A stretch of 64,000 nt of DNA from Planococcus halotolerans (GCF_003289955.1 NZ_QLZR01000007.1:62001-126000); one strand, 5' to 3'. Shown: positions 29,398-40,167, numbered from the stretch's first letter. Numbers and translations: made by a program. The notes: generated from the sequence alone by a model not told the origin.

Positions 29398-29492
29398 TTC
29401 AAAACTTCTATAAAAAGGGGGTCAATTTACTATTCTTACTATACCTCTTATACATGTCAAATGTATTACAGCTACATTAAGAAAGCATTAAA

Positions 29493-30458
<966 letters not shown>

Positions 30459-30514
30459 CTAACATTCAATAGCTAAATCGTATAAGATTCAGCCAAAACC
30501 ATCAACTTTTATGC

Positions 30515-32041
30515 CTATGATTCAAATAACGGCAGAAACTCGATCATCTCATTAATGTACTTTGTTAAGGTGGCAGACGAAATGCCGAACTCTTCAGCCG
30601 TCGACTTTTTCGTGATGCTGTGATCTCGGGAAGACTTCACCATATAATGAACCGATGCTGCCAGCGCATTGGGATTTTTGAAGGGATAATTTCGTTGAAA
30701 GGCGTTATCCACCAGCATAAACCACATTTGAAAAGCATATGAGCCTTGTTGCGTGACCATGCCTTCTTTCTCGTAGAGTATCTCGGTGGCTTTCATTGCC
30801 CGTAGAAATGCCCGCTCTTCCGGCACGGAATCTTTGAATGGATGTCCAAGTGCGTAGCCTAGCATAAACGTTTCGATTACGGTAGGCTGTTCACTTTTCA
30901 ACAACTTCGGATGCGCGATGATTTCCTGTTTGTGTGATGATTTACCAAGAAGAAACAGACCATATAAACGTTCGCTGCGATGTGAATGATCCAATTTCTC
31001 GACCAGGTAATCACGATTGTGCTCCAGTGCGTCCGAATGCGGCATCGTCACATTTTCCTGCCACGGTTCATATCCTTCTTTTCCCGGGTCCATTGCAGTT
31101 AATTGTTTCCATGCCTGTCTTGCGACGTCTTCATGGTTTGAATGATACGCTGCATGCGACAACCAGAAATAAAACGCAGGGTCTCCGTCAAATCCTCTTT
31201 TTTGCAAACTTCTCAACCAGCGATAGGCTTCTTTGTATTTACCGACAAGAGCAAAAGTTGCCCCTAACTTGTATCGGTGCTCAAACACATAAGGCTGGAT
31301 TTTCTTGAGCAGATCCAGTATATCTTCCAGCTCGTCATTCTTTTCGTAATAATGAAAGACTGCCAGATTGCATAATGCATGAAGATTACCGGTGTTCCGT
31401 CTCAAGACATCATGCAGCAAAGCTTTCGCCATTTCTGTTTCCCCAACATAAAAATAGGCAAGCGCCAGATTGTTATGGGCTCCCCAGAAATCGGGCTTGT
31501 CAGCAACCAGGTCTTCCAGCATTTTAATCGCATCAGTGAAATTCCCCTGCTCCATCAGGCGCCGTGCTTTTTCCTGAAGATAGAAATATTCACTGTCCTG
31601 AGCTTCGCCTTCGTCATCCAGGAGCTGCCAGTCTTCCTGTTCTGCAAAATCGATGATTTCCATCGCTTCTTCTGCGTACTTGCCTTGTACATCAGCTTCG
31701 ACATAACGTTTCGCATATTTCCGCGCATCAAGAAATAAACCCATATGGGCATGTACTTCTGACAGGAAAAACAGGATGTCTGTTTCTTCCGGATCCAGCG
31801 CTTGAGCTGTCCGCAGAACATCCATAGCCTGTTCGAATTCCTGCATTTCCATCAGTACAATGCCAAACTGCATCATGATCAGCGGATCTTCCGGACTCAA
31901 TTCCGTTGCCCGCTGCAGATACTTATGAGCTTTCGGGTAATTTTCACGCTGCAATTCCTTGAGCGCTTTTTTATAATAATATTCACCTGTAGGAATGAAT
32001 GACAGAACATTCTCGTGGTTGTTTTTCTTTTTATTCTCCAA
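30515..32041 (-). CDS. TPR-repeat protein with C-terminal HTH-like segment (YvcD-like)
   Basis: Cytosolic protein of 508 residues. TPR-type helix pairs are visible at about 15-50 (AHKYLQRATELSPEDPLIMMQFG), 50-90, 160-195 (AIKMLEDLVADKPDFWGAHNNLALAYF) and 195-230. The C-terminal 35 residues read KKSTAEEFGISSATLTKYINEM, resembling a helix-turn-helix. Start TTG at 32041, 6 nt after GGAGG. Located between hisIE and trxB, as yvcD is in B. subtilis. Only 60 nt and no terminator separate it from hisIE, so read-through from the histidine operon is possible. Function unknown. Confidence 0.8.
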   Translation of the reverse strand: MENKKKNNHENVLSFIPTGEYYYKKALKELQRENYPKAHKYLQRATELSPEDPLIMMQFGIVLMEMQEFEQAMDVLRTAQALDPEETDILFFLSEVHAHMGLFLDARKYAKRYVEADVQGKYAEEAMEIIDFAEQEDWQLLDDEGEAQDSEYFYLQEKARRLMEQGNFTDAIKMLEDLVADKPDFWGAHNNLALAYFYVGETEMAKALLHDVLRRNTGNLHALCNLAVFHYYEKNDELEDILDLLKKIQPYVFEHRYKLGATFALVGKYKEAYRWLRSLQKRGFDGDPAFYFWLSHAAYHSNHEDVARQAWKQLTAMDPGKEGYEPWQENVTMPHSDALEHNRDYLVEKLDHSHRSERLYGLFLLGKSSHKQEIIAHPKLLKSEQPTVIETFMLGYALGHPFKDSVPEERAFLRAMKATEILYEKEGMVTQQGSYAFQMWFMLVDNAFQRNYPFKNPNALAASVHYMVKSSRDHSITKKSTAEEFGISSATLTKYINEMIEFLPLFES

Positions 32042-32103
32042 AATAAGCCTCCGAAAAAGTTATAGGATCGATTTTACTCGCCCTTCCCTTTAATATCCTT
32101 TAA

Positions 32104-32748
32104 TTATAGCATATCCTCTGCTCCTTTACTTGCAGTTTTTGTCTGGTGGCGGTCCTTCAAAACTGCCATGACCTGATCCAAATCAACGCCTTGTTCCTGC
32201 AGCAGAACCATCACATGATAAAAAAGATCGGCGGTTTCCATTGATAATTCTTCTGCATCCCGGTTCTTCGCGGCAATGATTACTTCAGCTGCTTCCTCTC
32301 CGACTTTCTTACAGATCTTATCTACGCCTTCTTCAAAAAGATAAGTCGTATATGCGCCTTCCGGCATTTCACTTTGGCGATTGCGGATCAACTCTTTCAG
32401 CTCTTGCAGCATGTCTGTTGCTGATTCCCGCTGTTCTCCGTAAATCGTTTCGCTGAAGCAGGTTTGTTCACCGGTATGGCAGGCTGGTCCGTTTGGAATC
32501 ACTTCGTAGATAACTGCATCAGCATCACAATCCGCTTGCACCGAAACGACTTTTTGTGTGTTGCCGCTGGTTGCTCCTTTATTCCATAATTCCTGCCGGC
32601 TTCTTGAATAGAGCCAGGTTTCGCCGTTCTCCATCGTCTTTTCGATTGCCTGCTGATTGGCATATGCCAAAGTCAGCACCTGTTTTGTTTCGCTGTCCTG
32701 TATGATTACCGGCACTAAGCCGTCCTGATCGTAATTCAATTGTTTCAT
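32104..32748 (-). CDS. hisI: Histidine biosynthesis bifunctional protein HisIE
   Basis: Fusion of phosphoribosyl-AMP cyclohydrolase (residues 1-110) and phosphoribosyl-ATP pyrophosphatase (about 120-205), steps 3 and 2 of the pathway; 214 residues. Cyclohydrolase metal motifs are [11 protein letters not shown] and [12 protein letters not shown]. The pyrophosphatase helix [24 protein letters not shown] and [13 protein letters not shown] follow. Overlaps hisF by 4 nt. Last his gene. Confidence 0.95.
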   Translation of the reverse strand: MKQLNYDQDGLVPVIIQDSETKQVLTLAYANQQAIEKTMENGETWLYSRSRQELWNKGATSGNTQKVVSVQADCDADAVIYEVIPNGPACHTGEQTCFSETIYGEQRESATDMLQELKELIRNRQSEMPEGAYTTYLFEEGVDKICKKVGEEAAEVIIAAKNRDAEELSMETADLFYHVMVLLQEQGVDLDQVMAVLKDRHQTKTASKGAEDML

Positions 32749-33497
32749 CTGACATTCACTCCTTCTGTGCGCAGGTAATCTTTCACTTCTGCTATGCTGG
32801 TTTCTTTATAATGAAAAATTGATGCAGCAAGCGCTGCGTCCGCATCCACTTTCTCAAAAACTTCTTTGAAATGTTCGCGGCTTCCCGCTCCTCCACTGGC
32901 GATGACCGGAACTTCAACAGCACTTCTCACTGCATCAGTCAACGCCAGATCGAAACCGTCCTTGGAACCATCTTTGTCCATGCTTGTCAGCAGCAATTCG
33001 CCTGCGCCGAGTTCAACGCTGCGTTTTGCCCATTCCACAGCATCCCATTCGGTTTTATTGCGGCCGCCATGGGTATAAACATCCCAGCCTTTTCCGTTCC
33101 ACTTGGCATCAATTGCTACGACGATGCATTGCGAACCGAAAAAGTCGGCACCTTCTTTGATCAGTTCCGGTCGGTCAAGTGCCGCTGTATTCAATGAAAC
33201 CTTATCTGCTCCTGCCCGTAGCATCCTTTTCATGTCTTCAAGAGAACGGATTCCGCCGCCCACAGTAAATGGAATCGATAACTCGCTGGCGACAATTTTC
33301 ACAACTTCGACCATTGTTTCTTTTCCTTCGTGTGAAGCCGATATATCCAGGAAGGTCAGCTCATCTGCTCCCTGCTTGTCGTAAAATCTGGCAAGTTCAA
33401 CCGGGTCACCCGCGTCCCTCAAAGAAACAAAGCTGACGCCTTTGACAACCCGCCCTTCCTTTACGTCCAGACAAGGGATAATTCTCTTCGTCAGCAT
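32745..33497 (-). CDS. hisF: Imidazole glycerol phosphate synthase cyclase subunit HisF
   Basis: TIM-barrel subunit of 250 residues that works with HisH to form imidazole-glycerol phosphate and AICAR. N-terminal [19 protein letters not shown] with the catalytic Asp11-type residue, [13 protein letters not shown] phosphate loop, [10 protein letters not shown] with the second Asp and [10 protein letters not shown]. Overlaps hisA by 7 nt and hisIE by 4 nt. Confidence 0.97.
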   Translation of the reverse strand: MLTKRIIPCLDVKEGRVVKGVSFVSLRDAGDPVELARFYDKQGADELTFLDISASHEGKETMVEVVKIVASELSIPFTVGGGIRSLEDMKRMLRAGADKVSLNTAALDRPELIKEGADFFGSQCIVVAIDAKWNGKGWDVYTHGGRNKTEWDAVEWAKRSVELGAGELLLTSMDKDGSKDGFDLALTDAVRSAVEVPVIASGGAGSREHFKEVFEKVDADAALAASIFHYKETSIAEVKDYLRTEGVNVR

Positions 33498-34219
33498 GTC
33501 AAAGCCTCCTCTAATGTAAAACGTTTTTCGTAAAGCGCTTTCCCGATAATCACTCCGGCAATCGCACTTCCTTCTGCTGCCGCTTTGACATTCTGGACAT
33601 CTTCTATTGTTCCGATGCCGCCGGAAACAATGACTTCTGCCGTTCCTGCATCGACCAATTGTTTATTTGCTTCAATATTTGGGCCTGCTAGTGTCCCGTC
33701 GGTCGCGATGTCAGTGTAGATAAAATGCTTCGCACCTTTTGACACAAAAAATCGTGCTACTTCAGCAGCCGGTTTCACAGATGTTTCCGTCCAGCCTTCA
33801 GTAGCAGCCATTCCATTTTTCGCGTCGATACCGATGACAATATGATCTGCACCGAATTCTTCGATAAAAGAAACGACCAGTTCCGGTTCTCGGATTGCCA
33901 GACTTCCGATGATGACACGGGAAACTCCATTTTCAAGATAATAACGGACATCTTCCTGTGTACGGATGCCCCCGCCCACCTGAACTTCAATACCAAGTTT
34001 TGCAGCTTCAATTACCACTTGAGCATTTACGCGACGACCTTCCTTTGCGCCGTCCAAGTCGACCATATGCAGCCATTCCGCTCCTGCACCAGCAAATTGT
34101 TTCGCCATATCCACAGGCGAATCGCCGTAAACCGTTTCCTGTCCATAATCTCCCTGGAAAAGCCGGACACATTTGCCGCCTCTCAGGTCAATTGCCGGAT
34201 AGATTTGAAAGTTGCCCAT
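33491..34219 (-). CDS. hisA: Phosphoribosylformimino-5-aminoimidazole carboxamide ribotide isomerase HisA
   Basis: TIM-barrel isomerase of 242 residues. N-terminal [19 protein letters not shown] with the catalytic Asp, [13 protein letters not shown] phosphate loop, [17 protein letters not shown] and VIVSGGIGT. The start ATG at 34219 has GGGGG about 7 nt upstream and lies inside the end of hisH, giving a 32-nt overlap; a longer frame upstream lacks such a site. Confidence 0.96.
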   Translation of the reverse strand: MGNFQIYPAIDLRGGKCVRLFQGDYGQETVYGDSPVDMAKQFAGAGAEWLHMVDLDGAKEGRRVNAQVVIEAAKLGIEVQVGGGIRTQEDVRYYLENGVSRVIIGSLAIREPELVVSFIEEFGADHIVIGIDAKNGMAATEGWTETSVKPAAEVARFFVSKGAKHFIYTDIATDGTLAGPNIEANKQLVDAGTAEVIVSGGIGTIEDVQNVKAAAEGSAIAGVIIGKALYEKRFTLEEALTC

Positions 34220-34841
34220 TGTTATCCCCCTTGATGTTCGCAATCCATTGCTCTAATAAATAATGGCCAAAATCACCGGATTTTTCCGGGTGGAATTGCA
34301 TACCAGTGACGAGGCCTTTGCCGACAACTCCCGGAACTTTAATATTGCCGTATTCAGCTTCAGCAAAAATTTCTGTCTCTTCCGCTTCCGTAACATAAAA
34401 TGAGTGCACAAAATAAACATGGGTATCAACTTGGAGACTGTCCAGCCAAAACGGCATTCGCGGAAACTCCAGGCGATTCCATCCCATATGCGGAATGCGG
34501 TATGTGCCTTTTTCAAAACGGCGGATTTTGCCTTTCAGCAAACCGAGCCCTTTTGTCATTCTGACTTCCAAACTGTCTTCATACAGCAATTGCATGCCCA
34601 GGCATATACCGAGCAGCGGTATTCCCTTTTCAGGCAGTGACCGGATAAATTCCGACAGGCCTTTTGAATTGAGCAGTTCCATAGCATCTGGAAATGCCCC
34701 GACGCCCGGCAATAAAATCGCTTCCGCTTCCAGCAGCGTTTCCGGATCATCGGAAAGGATAACTGTACAGTCAAGCTTCTTTAATGCCTGCTCGACGCTG
34801 AAAAGATTGCCCATGCCGTAATCGATGATGCCGATGATCAT
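34188..34841 (-). CDS. hisH: Imidazole glycerol phosphate synthase glutaminase subunit HisH
   Basis: Class I glutamine amidotransferase of 217 residues supplying ammonia to HisF. Oxyanion PGVGAF, nucleophile Cys in PLLGICLGMQLL, His-Glu in MQFHPEKSGDFG. The C-terminal 10 residues ([15 protein letters not shown]) are encoded in the overlap with hisA and look like a non-conserved tail. Overlaps hisB by 4 nt. Confidence 0.96.
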   Translation of the reverse strand: MIIGIIDYGMGNLFSVEQALKKLDCTVILSDDPETLLEAEAILLPGVGAFPDAMELLNSKGLSEFIRSLPEKGIPLLGICLGMQLLYEDSLEVRMTKGLGLLKGKIRRFEKGTYRIPHMGWNRLEFPRMPFWLDSLQVDTHVYFVHSFYVTEAEETEIFAEAEYGNIKVPGVVGKGLVTGMQFHPEKSGDFGHYLLEQWIANIKGDNNGQLSNLSGN

Positions 34842-35425
34842 GTCAACAGCCCCTTCGTCGAAGGTACACCTTTGACACGCGGGTCAATTGAAGTTGCTTC
34901 ATCAAGCGCCCGTGCCAGTGCTTTGAAAACAGCTTCGATGATATGGTGTGTATTTTTCCCGTAATGGATGATAACGTGGACATTCATGCGTGATTCAAGT
35001 GCGAATTTCCATAGAAATTCATAAACCAGCTCGGTATCGAAAGTACCGACTTTTTCATTTGGAATATCTCCTCTGAATTCAAGGTGTGGTCGATTTGAAC
35101 AGTCGATGACAACTTGTGCCAGTGCATCATCCATCGGCACAAATGCATTGCCATAGCGACGTATGCCTTTTTTGTCGCCAAGTGCTTCTCTGACAGCCTG
35201 GCCCAGCACAATCCCGATATCTTCCGTCGTATGGTGGTCATCAATGTGTGTATCGCCATCCGCTTTGATATCTCCATCAAATAAACCGTGCTTGATGAAA
35301 AGATCGAGCATATGGTCCATGAACGGAACACCGGTCTCGATGTCCGCCTTGCCTTCACCGTCCAGTGAAAATGCGATATCTATTTTCGTTTCATTGGTAT
35401 TCCGCTTCAATTCCGCTTTTCTCAT
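34838..35425 (-). CDS. hisB: Imidazoleglycerol-phosphate dehydratase HisB
   Basis: Manganese enzyme of 195 residues that removes water to form imidazole acetol phosphate. Metal motifs FMDHML, DDHHTTEDIG, the later RPHLEF and NTHHIIEAVFKALARAL are present. No phosphatase domain is fused, unlike the enteric HisB. ATG at 35425 with AAGGAG upstream; the frame before it is not used. Overlaps hisH by 4 nt. Confidence 0.97.
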   Translation of the reverse strand: MRKAELKRNTNETKIDIAFSLDGEGKADIETGVPFMDHMLDLFIKHGLFDGDIKADGDTHIDDHHTTEDIGIVLGQAVREALGDKKGIRRYGNAFVPMDDALAQVVIDCSNRPHLEFRGDIPNEKVGTFDTELVYEFLWKFALESRMNVHVIIHYGKNTHHIIEAVFKALARALDEATSIDPRVKGVPSTKGLLT

Positions 35426-36705
35426 AATCGATTCTCCTTTTTCCATTGCCGCGATTCGACTGCGCGCGCATGGGCTTCCAAGCCTTCCAGCCTCGCCAAC
35501 CGGGCAATCTTCTCTTTATTGTCCTGCCATGCCTGCTCGCTGTAATGGATGATGCTCGTCCGTTTCAAAAAGTCATAGACCGACAAAGCGCTCGAAAACC
35601 GCGCTGTGCTGTTGGTCGGCAAAACATGATTCGTACCGGCAAAATAATCGCCGATCGGTTCTGACGAATACCGTCCGATGAAGATGGCACCGGCGTGCTT
35701 GATTTTCTCAGCGTCTACTGCTGCATTAGCCGTCATTATCTCCAAATGTTCAGGGGCCAATTGATTGGCTGCATCTATCAGTTCCTCCATTGTTTCCCCG
35801 AGATAAATTGTGCCGAATCCATCGATGGCGGCTCTGGCAATCGATTGCCGCGGCAACTCTGCCAATTGCTTTTCGACTTCATCGGAAACTGCTTTCGCCA
35901 ATACTTCATCAGTCGTCAATAATACGGAACTCGCCATCGGATCATGTTCAGCCTGCGACAAGAGATCTGCCGCAATTTCGTCCGGGTAAGCCGTTGCATC
36001 AGCGATAATGGCGATTTCACTTGGACCTGCAATCATGTCGATTGCAACATCTCCATTCACTTCGCTTTTGGCCAGCGCCACGTAAATGTTGCCGGGCCCG
36101 GTTATCTTATCGACCGCTGCGATGGATTCTGTACCGTAAGCCAGTGCCGCAATGGCCTGCGCTCCGCCGGATTTATATATTTCATCAATGCCAAGAATAT
36201 GGGCTGCCGCTAAAACACCATCCGACAACGAACCATCCGCAGCCGGAGGTGAGAGCAATACAATGCGTGGTACGCCAGCCGCCTGGGCAGGAATGACGTT
36301 CATCAGCACCGAGGAAGGGTAGGCTGCTGTGCCGCCTGGTACGTACAGCCCGGCAGATTCGATGGCCGTTACGCGCTGCCCGACATATGAACCGTTTTGC
36401 TCGGTTACTTTATAGCCTTCCTGCTTTTGATTGTCATGGTACTTACGAATATTTTCAGCAGCTTCCGTCAGGTCATTCAATAATTGGGGATCGAACCGGG
36501 TCACCGCTTGGTCAATTTCTTCCCGTGAAACGCGCAAATCGGATAAATCGGCGTTATCCCATTTTTTCGCAAAGCGGATCAGAGCAGCATCCCCTTCTTC
36601 ACGCACTGTCTGAATAATCCTTTTTACAGCTTCTGTTTGTTCTGGTGTCGCATTTCCGCCGGTTCTTCTGATTGAAACGGCTGACGACAATCGGGTAATT
36701 TTCAT
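35422..36705 (-). CDS. hisD: Histidinol dehydrogenase HisD
   Basis: Zinc, NAD-dependent enzyme of 427 residues that performs the last two oxidations. Visible are YVPGGTAAYPSSVLMNVIPAQAAG, the metal and substrate segment GPSEIAIIADATAYPDEIAADLLSQAEHDP and the late AGAIFIGRYSSEPIGDYFAGTNHVLPT. Only a weak ribosome site (AGTAGGCG) precedes the ATG, 9 nt after hisG. Overlaps hisB by 4 nt. Confidence 0.97.
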   Translation of the reverse strand: MKITRLSSAVSIRRTGGNATPEQTEAVKRIIQTVREEGDAALIRFAKKWDNADLSDLRVSREEIDQAVTRFDPQLLNDLTEAAENIRKYHDNQKQEGYKVTEQNGSYVGQRVTAIESAGLYVPGGTAAYPSSVLMNVIPAQAAGVPRIVLLSPPAADGSLSDGVLAAAHILGIDEIYKSGGAQAIAALAYGTESIAAVDKITGPGNIYVALAKSEVNGDVAIDMIAGPSEIAIIADATAYPDEIAADLLSQAEHDPMASSVLLTTDEVLAKAVSDEVEKQLAELPRQSIARAAIDGFGTIYLGETMEELIDAANQLAPEHLEIMTANAAVDAEKIKHAGAIFIGRYSSEPIGDYFAGTNHVLPTNSTARFSSALSVYDFLKRTSIIHYSEQAWQDNKEKIARLARLEGLEAHARAVESRQWKKENRL

Positions 36706-36713
36706 GTTAACGC

Positions 36714-37328
36714 CTACTTTCTTAACCGCTCCACGATTTCATCGATCCTTTTCTGTTTCAGCCGGTAGCTGACCGGGTTCGCAATGAGACGTGAAGTGAT
36801 GTCTACAATTTTATCGTATTCAACCAATCCATTTTCTTTCAGGGTTTTTCCTGTCGAAACAATATCGACAATCCGTTCCGCCAAACCGATCATTGGAGCC
36901 AGTTCAATCGAACCATTGAGCTCAATGATTTCAACCTGCTCTCCCCGGCTTCTGAAAAACTGGGAAGCAATATCCGGATATTTAGTGGCAATACGCGGAG
37001 TCATTTCATCCATCGCCGTATCCGGCAGGCCCGCAGTTGCGATATAGCAGCGGCTGATTTCGAGATCCAGCAGCTCATGGATATCACGCCCCTGCTCGAG
37101 CAGCACATCTTTTCCGGCAATACCGATATCGGCTACTCCATGTTCCACATAAACAGGCACATCCATCGGTTTCGACAAAATAAAGCGAAAACCTTCATTT
37201 GGCGCTTCCACAATCAATTTGCGGGAATCATCCAATTCCTCAGGCAAGTCAAACCCCGCTTTAACGAGCAGTTCATATGCTTCTTCAAATATGCGTCCTT
37301 TCGGCATCGCGATTGTCAGCTTATCCAT
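36714..37328 (-). CDS. hisG: ATP phosphoribosyltransferase, short form HisG
   Basis: First enzyme of the pathway, short type of 204 residues without the C-terminal regulatory domain, so it needs HisZ. Conserved segments: [28 protein letters not shown] and the PRPP-binding [32 protein letters not shown]. Start taken as ATG at 37328 by family alignment; a GTG at 37337 is possible. It overlaps hisZ by 8 nt. Confidence 0.95.
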   Translation of the reverse strand: MDKLTIAMPKGRIFEEAYELLVKAGFDLPEELDDSRKLIVEAPNEGFRFILSKPMDVPVYVEHGVADIGIAGKDVLLEQGRDIHELLDLEISRCYIATAGLPDTAMDEMTPRIATKYPDIASQFFRSRGEQVEIIELNGSIELAPMIGLAERIVDIVSTGKTLKENGLVEYDKIVDITSRLIANPVSYRLKQKRIDEIVERLRK

Positions 37329-38484
37329 TGTTTTCACCGTCCATCCGAATCACTTTTGAGAACAGTGAACTGAATTCTTCCTGAGCTTTCACAGCAGGAG
37401 CGAATTGAAGTGTCACTCTCGTACCGGCCGTTCTTAATTTTTCTGCCTCTTTATGAGCGTTCTCTTCATTTTTTTCATTATATAGTATCAACGTCTGTTC
37501 CGGGTTTTCCTGCTCAGCAGGCATTGCTTCCAGCAGACGGTCTACACGCAGGCTGAAGCCGGTAGCTCCGACATGTAATCCGAATTGCTTCATCAAGCCG
37601 TCATAACGGCCGCCGTTGCCGAGTGGAAACCCGCTGCCTTCTCCGTAAATTTCAAAAACCATGCCGGTGTAATAAGTCATATGACTGGTAAATGAAAGAT
37701 CGTAAGTGACAAAATCCGCTAAGCCGTTGCGGTCCAGGATGGTTTTCAGTTTGCGTATATCTTCATAGAGCGACCGCTGAACCGGATCTGTTTGATCGAT
37801 CCACTGCTGCCAATCTTCAAGACGAGTTGTGTTCATAATCATTTTAAGCGAACTTTTTGCCTCAGCATCATCGACCAGGGTGTCAACCATGTTTTCATAA
37901 GCTACCTTGTTTTTCGCAACCATTTCAGCGCGCAATTTTTCTGCCAGTGCAGCGTCAAGCCCATATCCCCGCAATACTTCCTGCAGCAATTGGGTATGGC
38001 CAATAACAATGCGTCCGGATTCAACCTTAAGGCCGCGAAGAATTTCTGTCGCCAAGAGAATTACTTCTGCATCGGCGTACAGCGATTCATCCCCAATCAG
38101 TTCAACACCTATTTGCTCAAACTCTGCAGGACGTCCGCCTTCTCTCAATTGGGCACGAAATACATTTGAATAATAACCGAGTCTTACAGGCATTTTTTCC
38201 TTTAATAATTTTGAGGCGGCAACACGGGCGATCGGCGAAGTCATGTCCGGCCGCAGCACCAGTGTCTGCCCTTGATTGTCCAGCAATTTGAACAGCTGAT
38301 TGTCGGCAATCGCCGAAATCTTGCCGATGGTTTCGTAATATTCCAAACTTGGCGTCTGCAGCATCTCGTAGCCGAATTGCTCCATTATCTTTATACCCAC
38401 TTTGCTGAGTTTTGATTTCCTTTTAACTATTGAAGGAAAATCATCGCGCATGCCGAGTGGCTTTTCGAACATCTGGATTGTCAT
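37321..38484 (-). CDS. hisZ: ATP phosphoribosyltransferase regulatory subunit HisZ
   Basis: Histidyl-tRNA synthetase paralogue of 387 residues, without aminoacylation activity, that pairs with short HisG and gives histidine feedback. Class II-like motifs: [32 protein letters not shown] and [12 protein letters not shown]...[13 protein letters not shown]. The C-terminal anticodon-like domain is reduced. First gene of the operon; ATG at 38484 follows AGGAAGTG. Promoter and candidate operator lie upstream. Confidence 0.94.
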   Translation of the reverse strand: MTIQMFEKPLGMRDDFPSIVKRKSKLSKVGIKIMEQFGYEMLQTPSLEYYETIGKISAIADNQLFKLLDNQGQTLVLRPDMTSPIARVAASKLLKEKMPVRLGYYSNVFRAQLREGGRPAEFEQIGVELIGDESLYADAEVILLATEILRGLKVESGRIVIGHTQLLQEVLRGYGLDAALAEKLRAEMVAKNKVAYENMVDTLVDDAEAKSSLKMIMNTTRLEDWQQWIDQTDPVQRSLYEDIRKLKTILDRNGLADFVTYDLSFTSHMTYYTGMVFEIYGEGSGFPLGNGGRYDGLMKQFGLHVGATGFSLRVDRLLEAMPAEQENPEQTLILYNEKNEENAHKEAEKLRTAGTRVTLQFAPAVKAQEEFSSLFSKVIRMDGENNG

Positions 38485-38510
38485 AAATTCACTTCCTATT
38501 TATGGATATT

Positions 38511-38540
38511 TTACTTTAGTTCGCTAATGTAATAAAGTAA
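38511..38540. promoter_or_regulatory. Candidate operator of the his operon
   Basis: Inverted repeat TTACTTTA...TAAAGTAA enclosing TTAG-TTCG-CTAA, between the -10 and the hisZ ribosome site. The TTAG-N4-CTAA core is laid out like the TrpR operator core CTAG-N4-CTAG, so a TrpR-family histidine regulator (HisR/YerC type) is a reasonable candidate. The regulator gene is not in the window. Confidence 0.45.
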
Positions 38541-38545
38541 TTATT

Positions 38546-38575
38546 ATTTTATCGTATATTATGGGAGAAGGTCAA
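38546..38575 (-). promoter_or_regulatory. Probable sigma-A promoter of the his operon
   Basis: -35 TTGACC, 18-nt spacer, -10 TAAAAT on the minus strand, about 60 nt upstream of hisZ. Confidence 0.6.
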
Positions 38576-38609
38576 GAATAAGGCAAAAAATTACCTACTT
38601 CTCCAATCA

Positions 38610-38705
38610 TTCCGCTGGGAGCTGCCTGAGCCTCCTCAGTCGCTACGCTCCCTGCGGGGTCTCAGGACTCGCTCTGAATCCAGCAGGAGTCGCCGCCTGC
38701 CGCTA
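38610..38705 (+). repeat. Dispersed repeat family A, copy 3
   Basis: CCGCTGGGAGCTGCCTGAG, CCTCCTCAGTCGCTACGCTC, GGGGTCTCAGGACTCGCTCT and CAGCAGGAGTCGCC in family-A order. It is about 60 nt downstream of the his promoter but points away; the following 86 nt to B4 are AT-rich. It lies in the 511-nt gap between hisZ and yvoF. Confidence 0.86.
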
Positions 38706-38791
38706 CATTTTAATGTATTGCAAAACCGTGTGAGAGCTTAACCGCTAATTAGTGGATGGGTAAATTAATGCTTATAGAAGGTGTTTTTTAA

Positions 38792-38956
38792 GATATGGAG
38801 CAAAACAGCGAAGACTCCCAGGGGAACAGAACCGGAGTTGGCATTCCAACTCCGGTTCGAGCGAAGTGCTGAGATCCACTCGAGCGAAGTGGAACGAGCT
38901 CGAGTTAGCTCAGCGCAAGCCCCCAGGAAAGCGAGCTGTTTTGCGCAATATCGGTT
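38792..38956 (+). repeat. Dispersed repeat family B, copy 4
   Basis: Compact B element of about 165 nt without a nested C module. Ends GATATGGAGCAAAACAGC and GCTGTTTTGCGCAATATC pair at 16 of 18 positions. Interior hairpin ACCGGAGTTGG/CCAACTCCGGT and GCTGAG...CTCAGC arms. The hairpin shows a paired change (A-T to C-G step) relative to copy 1. Confidence 0.88.
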
Positions 38957-38980
38957 TTCACTTTTAATTTCATACAATCT

Positions 38981-39010
38981 AAAAAACCCCGAGAGCTATT
39001 GCTCCCGAGA
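38981..39010 (-). terminator. Terminator of the hprK-lgt-yvoD-ppaX-yvoF cluster
   Basis: Stem CTCGGGAGC/GCTCTCGGG (two wobble pairs) with loop AATA, then TTTTTT on the minus strand; the loop-side arm includes the yvoF stop. Confidence 0.8.
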
Positions 39011-39517
39011 TTTTTCCTCGCGTTCGGCCATTTGTTCAGCTGTATAAATAATTTGCATCGGGTTGCCCCCGACAAATGCTCCGGCCGGCACATCCTTATG
39101 CACAAGCGTAGCGGCGGAAACAATTGCTCCGTCCCCTATAGTGATGCCTGGAAGAATCGTGCTGTTCGCACCGATCATGACGCGATCGCCGATAATGACA
39201 TCACCCAGACGGTATTCTTCAATCAGATATTCATGTGCCAGAATCGTGGTATTGTAGCCGATTACTGAATTTTTGCCGACCGAAATGCGTTCCGGGAACA
39301 TCACATCAAGCATCACCATTAACGCGAATGATGAATGTTCCCCTACCTTCATGCCGAGAAAATTCTTATACAACCAGTTTTTCATCGGCAGAAATGGCGT
39401 ATAGCGGGCCATTTGGATAACGACAAAATTCCTGGCGACTTTCCAAAAAGGCACTGTTTTATAAACATGCCAAAGTGAATTCGGACCGGTCACGAAATGG
39501 CGTTCTGTCCTTCTCAT
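38996..39517 (-). CDS. yvoF: Acyltransferase of the hexapeptide-repeat family (YvoF-like)
   Basis: Putative O-acetyltransferase of 173 residues. The left-handed beta-helix has imperfect hexapeptides (ISVGKNSVIGYNTTILAHEY, VIIGDRVMIGANSTILPGITIGDGAIVSAATLV), with the catalytic-type His in LAHEYLIEE and the closing GAFVGGNPMQII. Substrate unknown; wall or surface sugar acetylation is possible. Last gene of the conserved hprK cluster, overlapping ppaX by 4 nt. Confidence 0.88.
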   Translation of the reverse strand: MRRTERHFVTGPNSLWHVYKTVPFWKVARNFVVIQMARYTPFLPMKNWLYKNFLGMKVGEHSSFALMVMLDVMFPERISVGKNSVIGYNTTILAHEYLIEEYRLGDVIIGDRVMIGANSTILPGITIGDGAIVSAATLVHKDVPAGAFVGGNPMQIIYTAEQMAEREEKSREQ

Positions 39518-40167
39518 GCCGTTTCCTCTTTAACCAATTCAAGAAGGTCGCTGATATGCTGCAGCATATAATCAGGTTTGAAAGTGGCAAGATAATCCTC
39601 GCCTTTAGCCGACCAGGCAACTCCTGCCGTGCGAACCCCTGCATTTTGGCCGCCTTCTATATCATGGGAGTTGTCTCCGATCATCAGGGATTCCGCAGCA
39701 CTTGATGACAGTTCCTTTAACGCTTTCAAAATCGGTTCAGGATCCGGCTTCGGATTTTCAACGTCATCCAGACTGATGACGGTATCAAATAATTCAGATA
39801 CGCCCATAAGGCGGAGTCCATGAAGAATAGTATCTCTTTTCTTGGTCGAAACAATCGCCATCTTCATTCCTCTGTTCTTCAAAAGGTAAAGCGTTTCTTC
39901 TACTCCATCATAGACTGAAACCATCTCATCATGGAGAGCAAGATTCAATTCGCGGTATTCCTTGATCAACTCTTCTGTTCTTGAAGGAGCTATCGTTTCG
40001 AATGTCTGTTTCAAAGATGGGCCGATAAACTTCAGAATATCTTCTCTTCCATAGCTATTCGGGAAATGCTTGTCCAGCACAGTCGAGAATGTATGGATGA
40101 TCAGTTCATTCGTATTTAACAGGGTTCCGTCAAAATCGAATAACAAAGTTGTGATGTCTTTCGTCAT
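39514..40167 (-). CDS. ppaX: Pyrophosphatase PpaX
   Basis: HAD-family hydrolase of 217 residues. Motif I LLFDFDGTLLNT has the nucleophile Asp11 and Asp13, motif II is VSTKKRD, and motif IV is MIGDNSHDIEGGQNAGV. It removes the pyrophosphate produced when HPr-Ser46-P is dephosphorylated by HprK, which fits its location in the hprK cluster. Overlaps yvoD by 4 nt. Confidence 0.93.
   Translation of the reverse strand: MTKDITTLLFDFDGTLLNTNELIIHTFSTVLDKHFPNSYGREDILKFIGPSLKQTFETIAPSRTEELIKEYRELNLALHDEMVSVYDGVEETLYLLKNRGMKMAIVSTKKRDTILHGLRLMGVSELFDTVISLDDVENPKPDPEPILKALKELSSSAAESLMIGDNSHDIEGGQNAGVRTAGVAWSAKGEDYLATFKPDYMLQHISDLLELVKEETA

Noticed and set aside
38510-38600. T-box or histidine attenuator upstream of hisZ
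   Set aside because: The leader between promoter and start is only about 60 nt, with no His codon run, T-box sequence or terminator.
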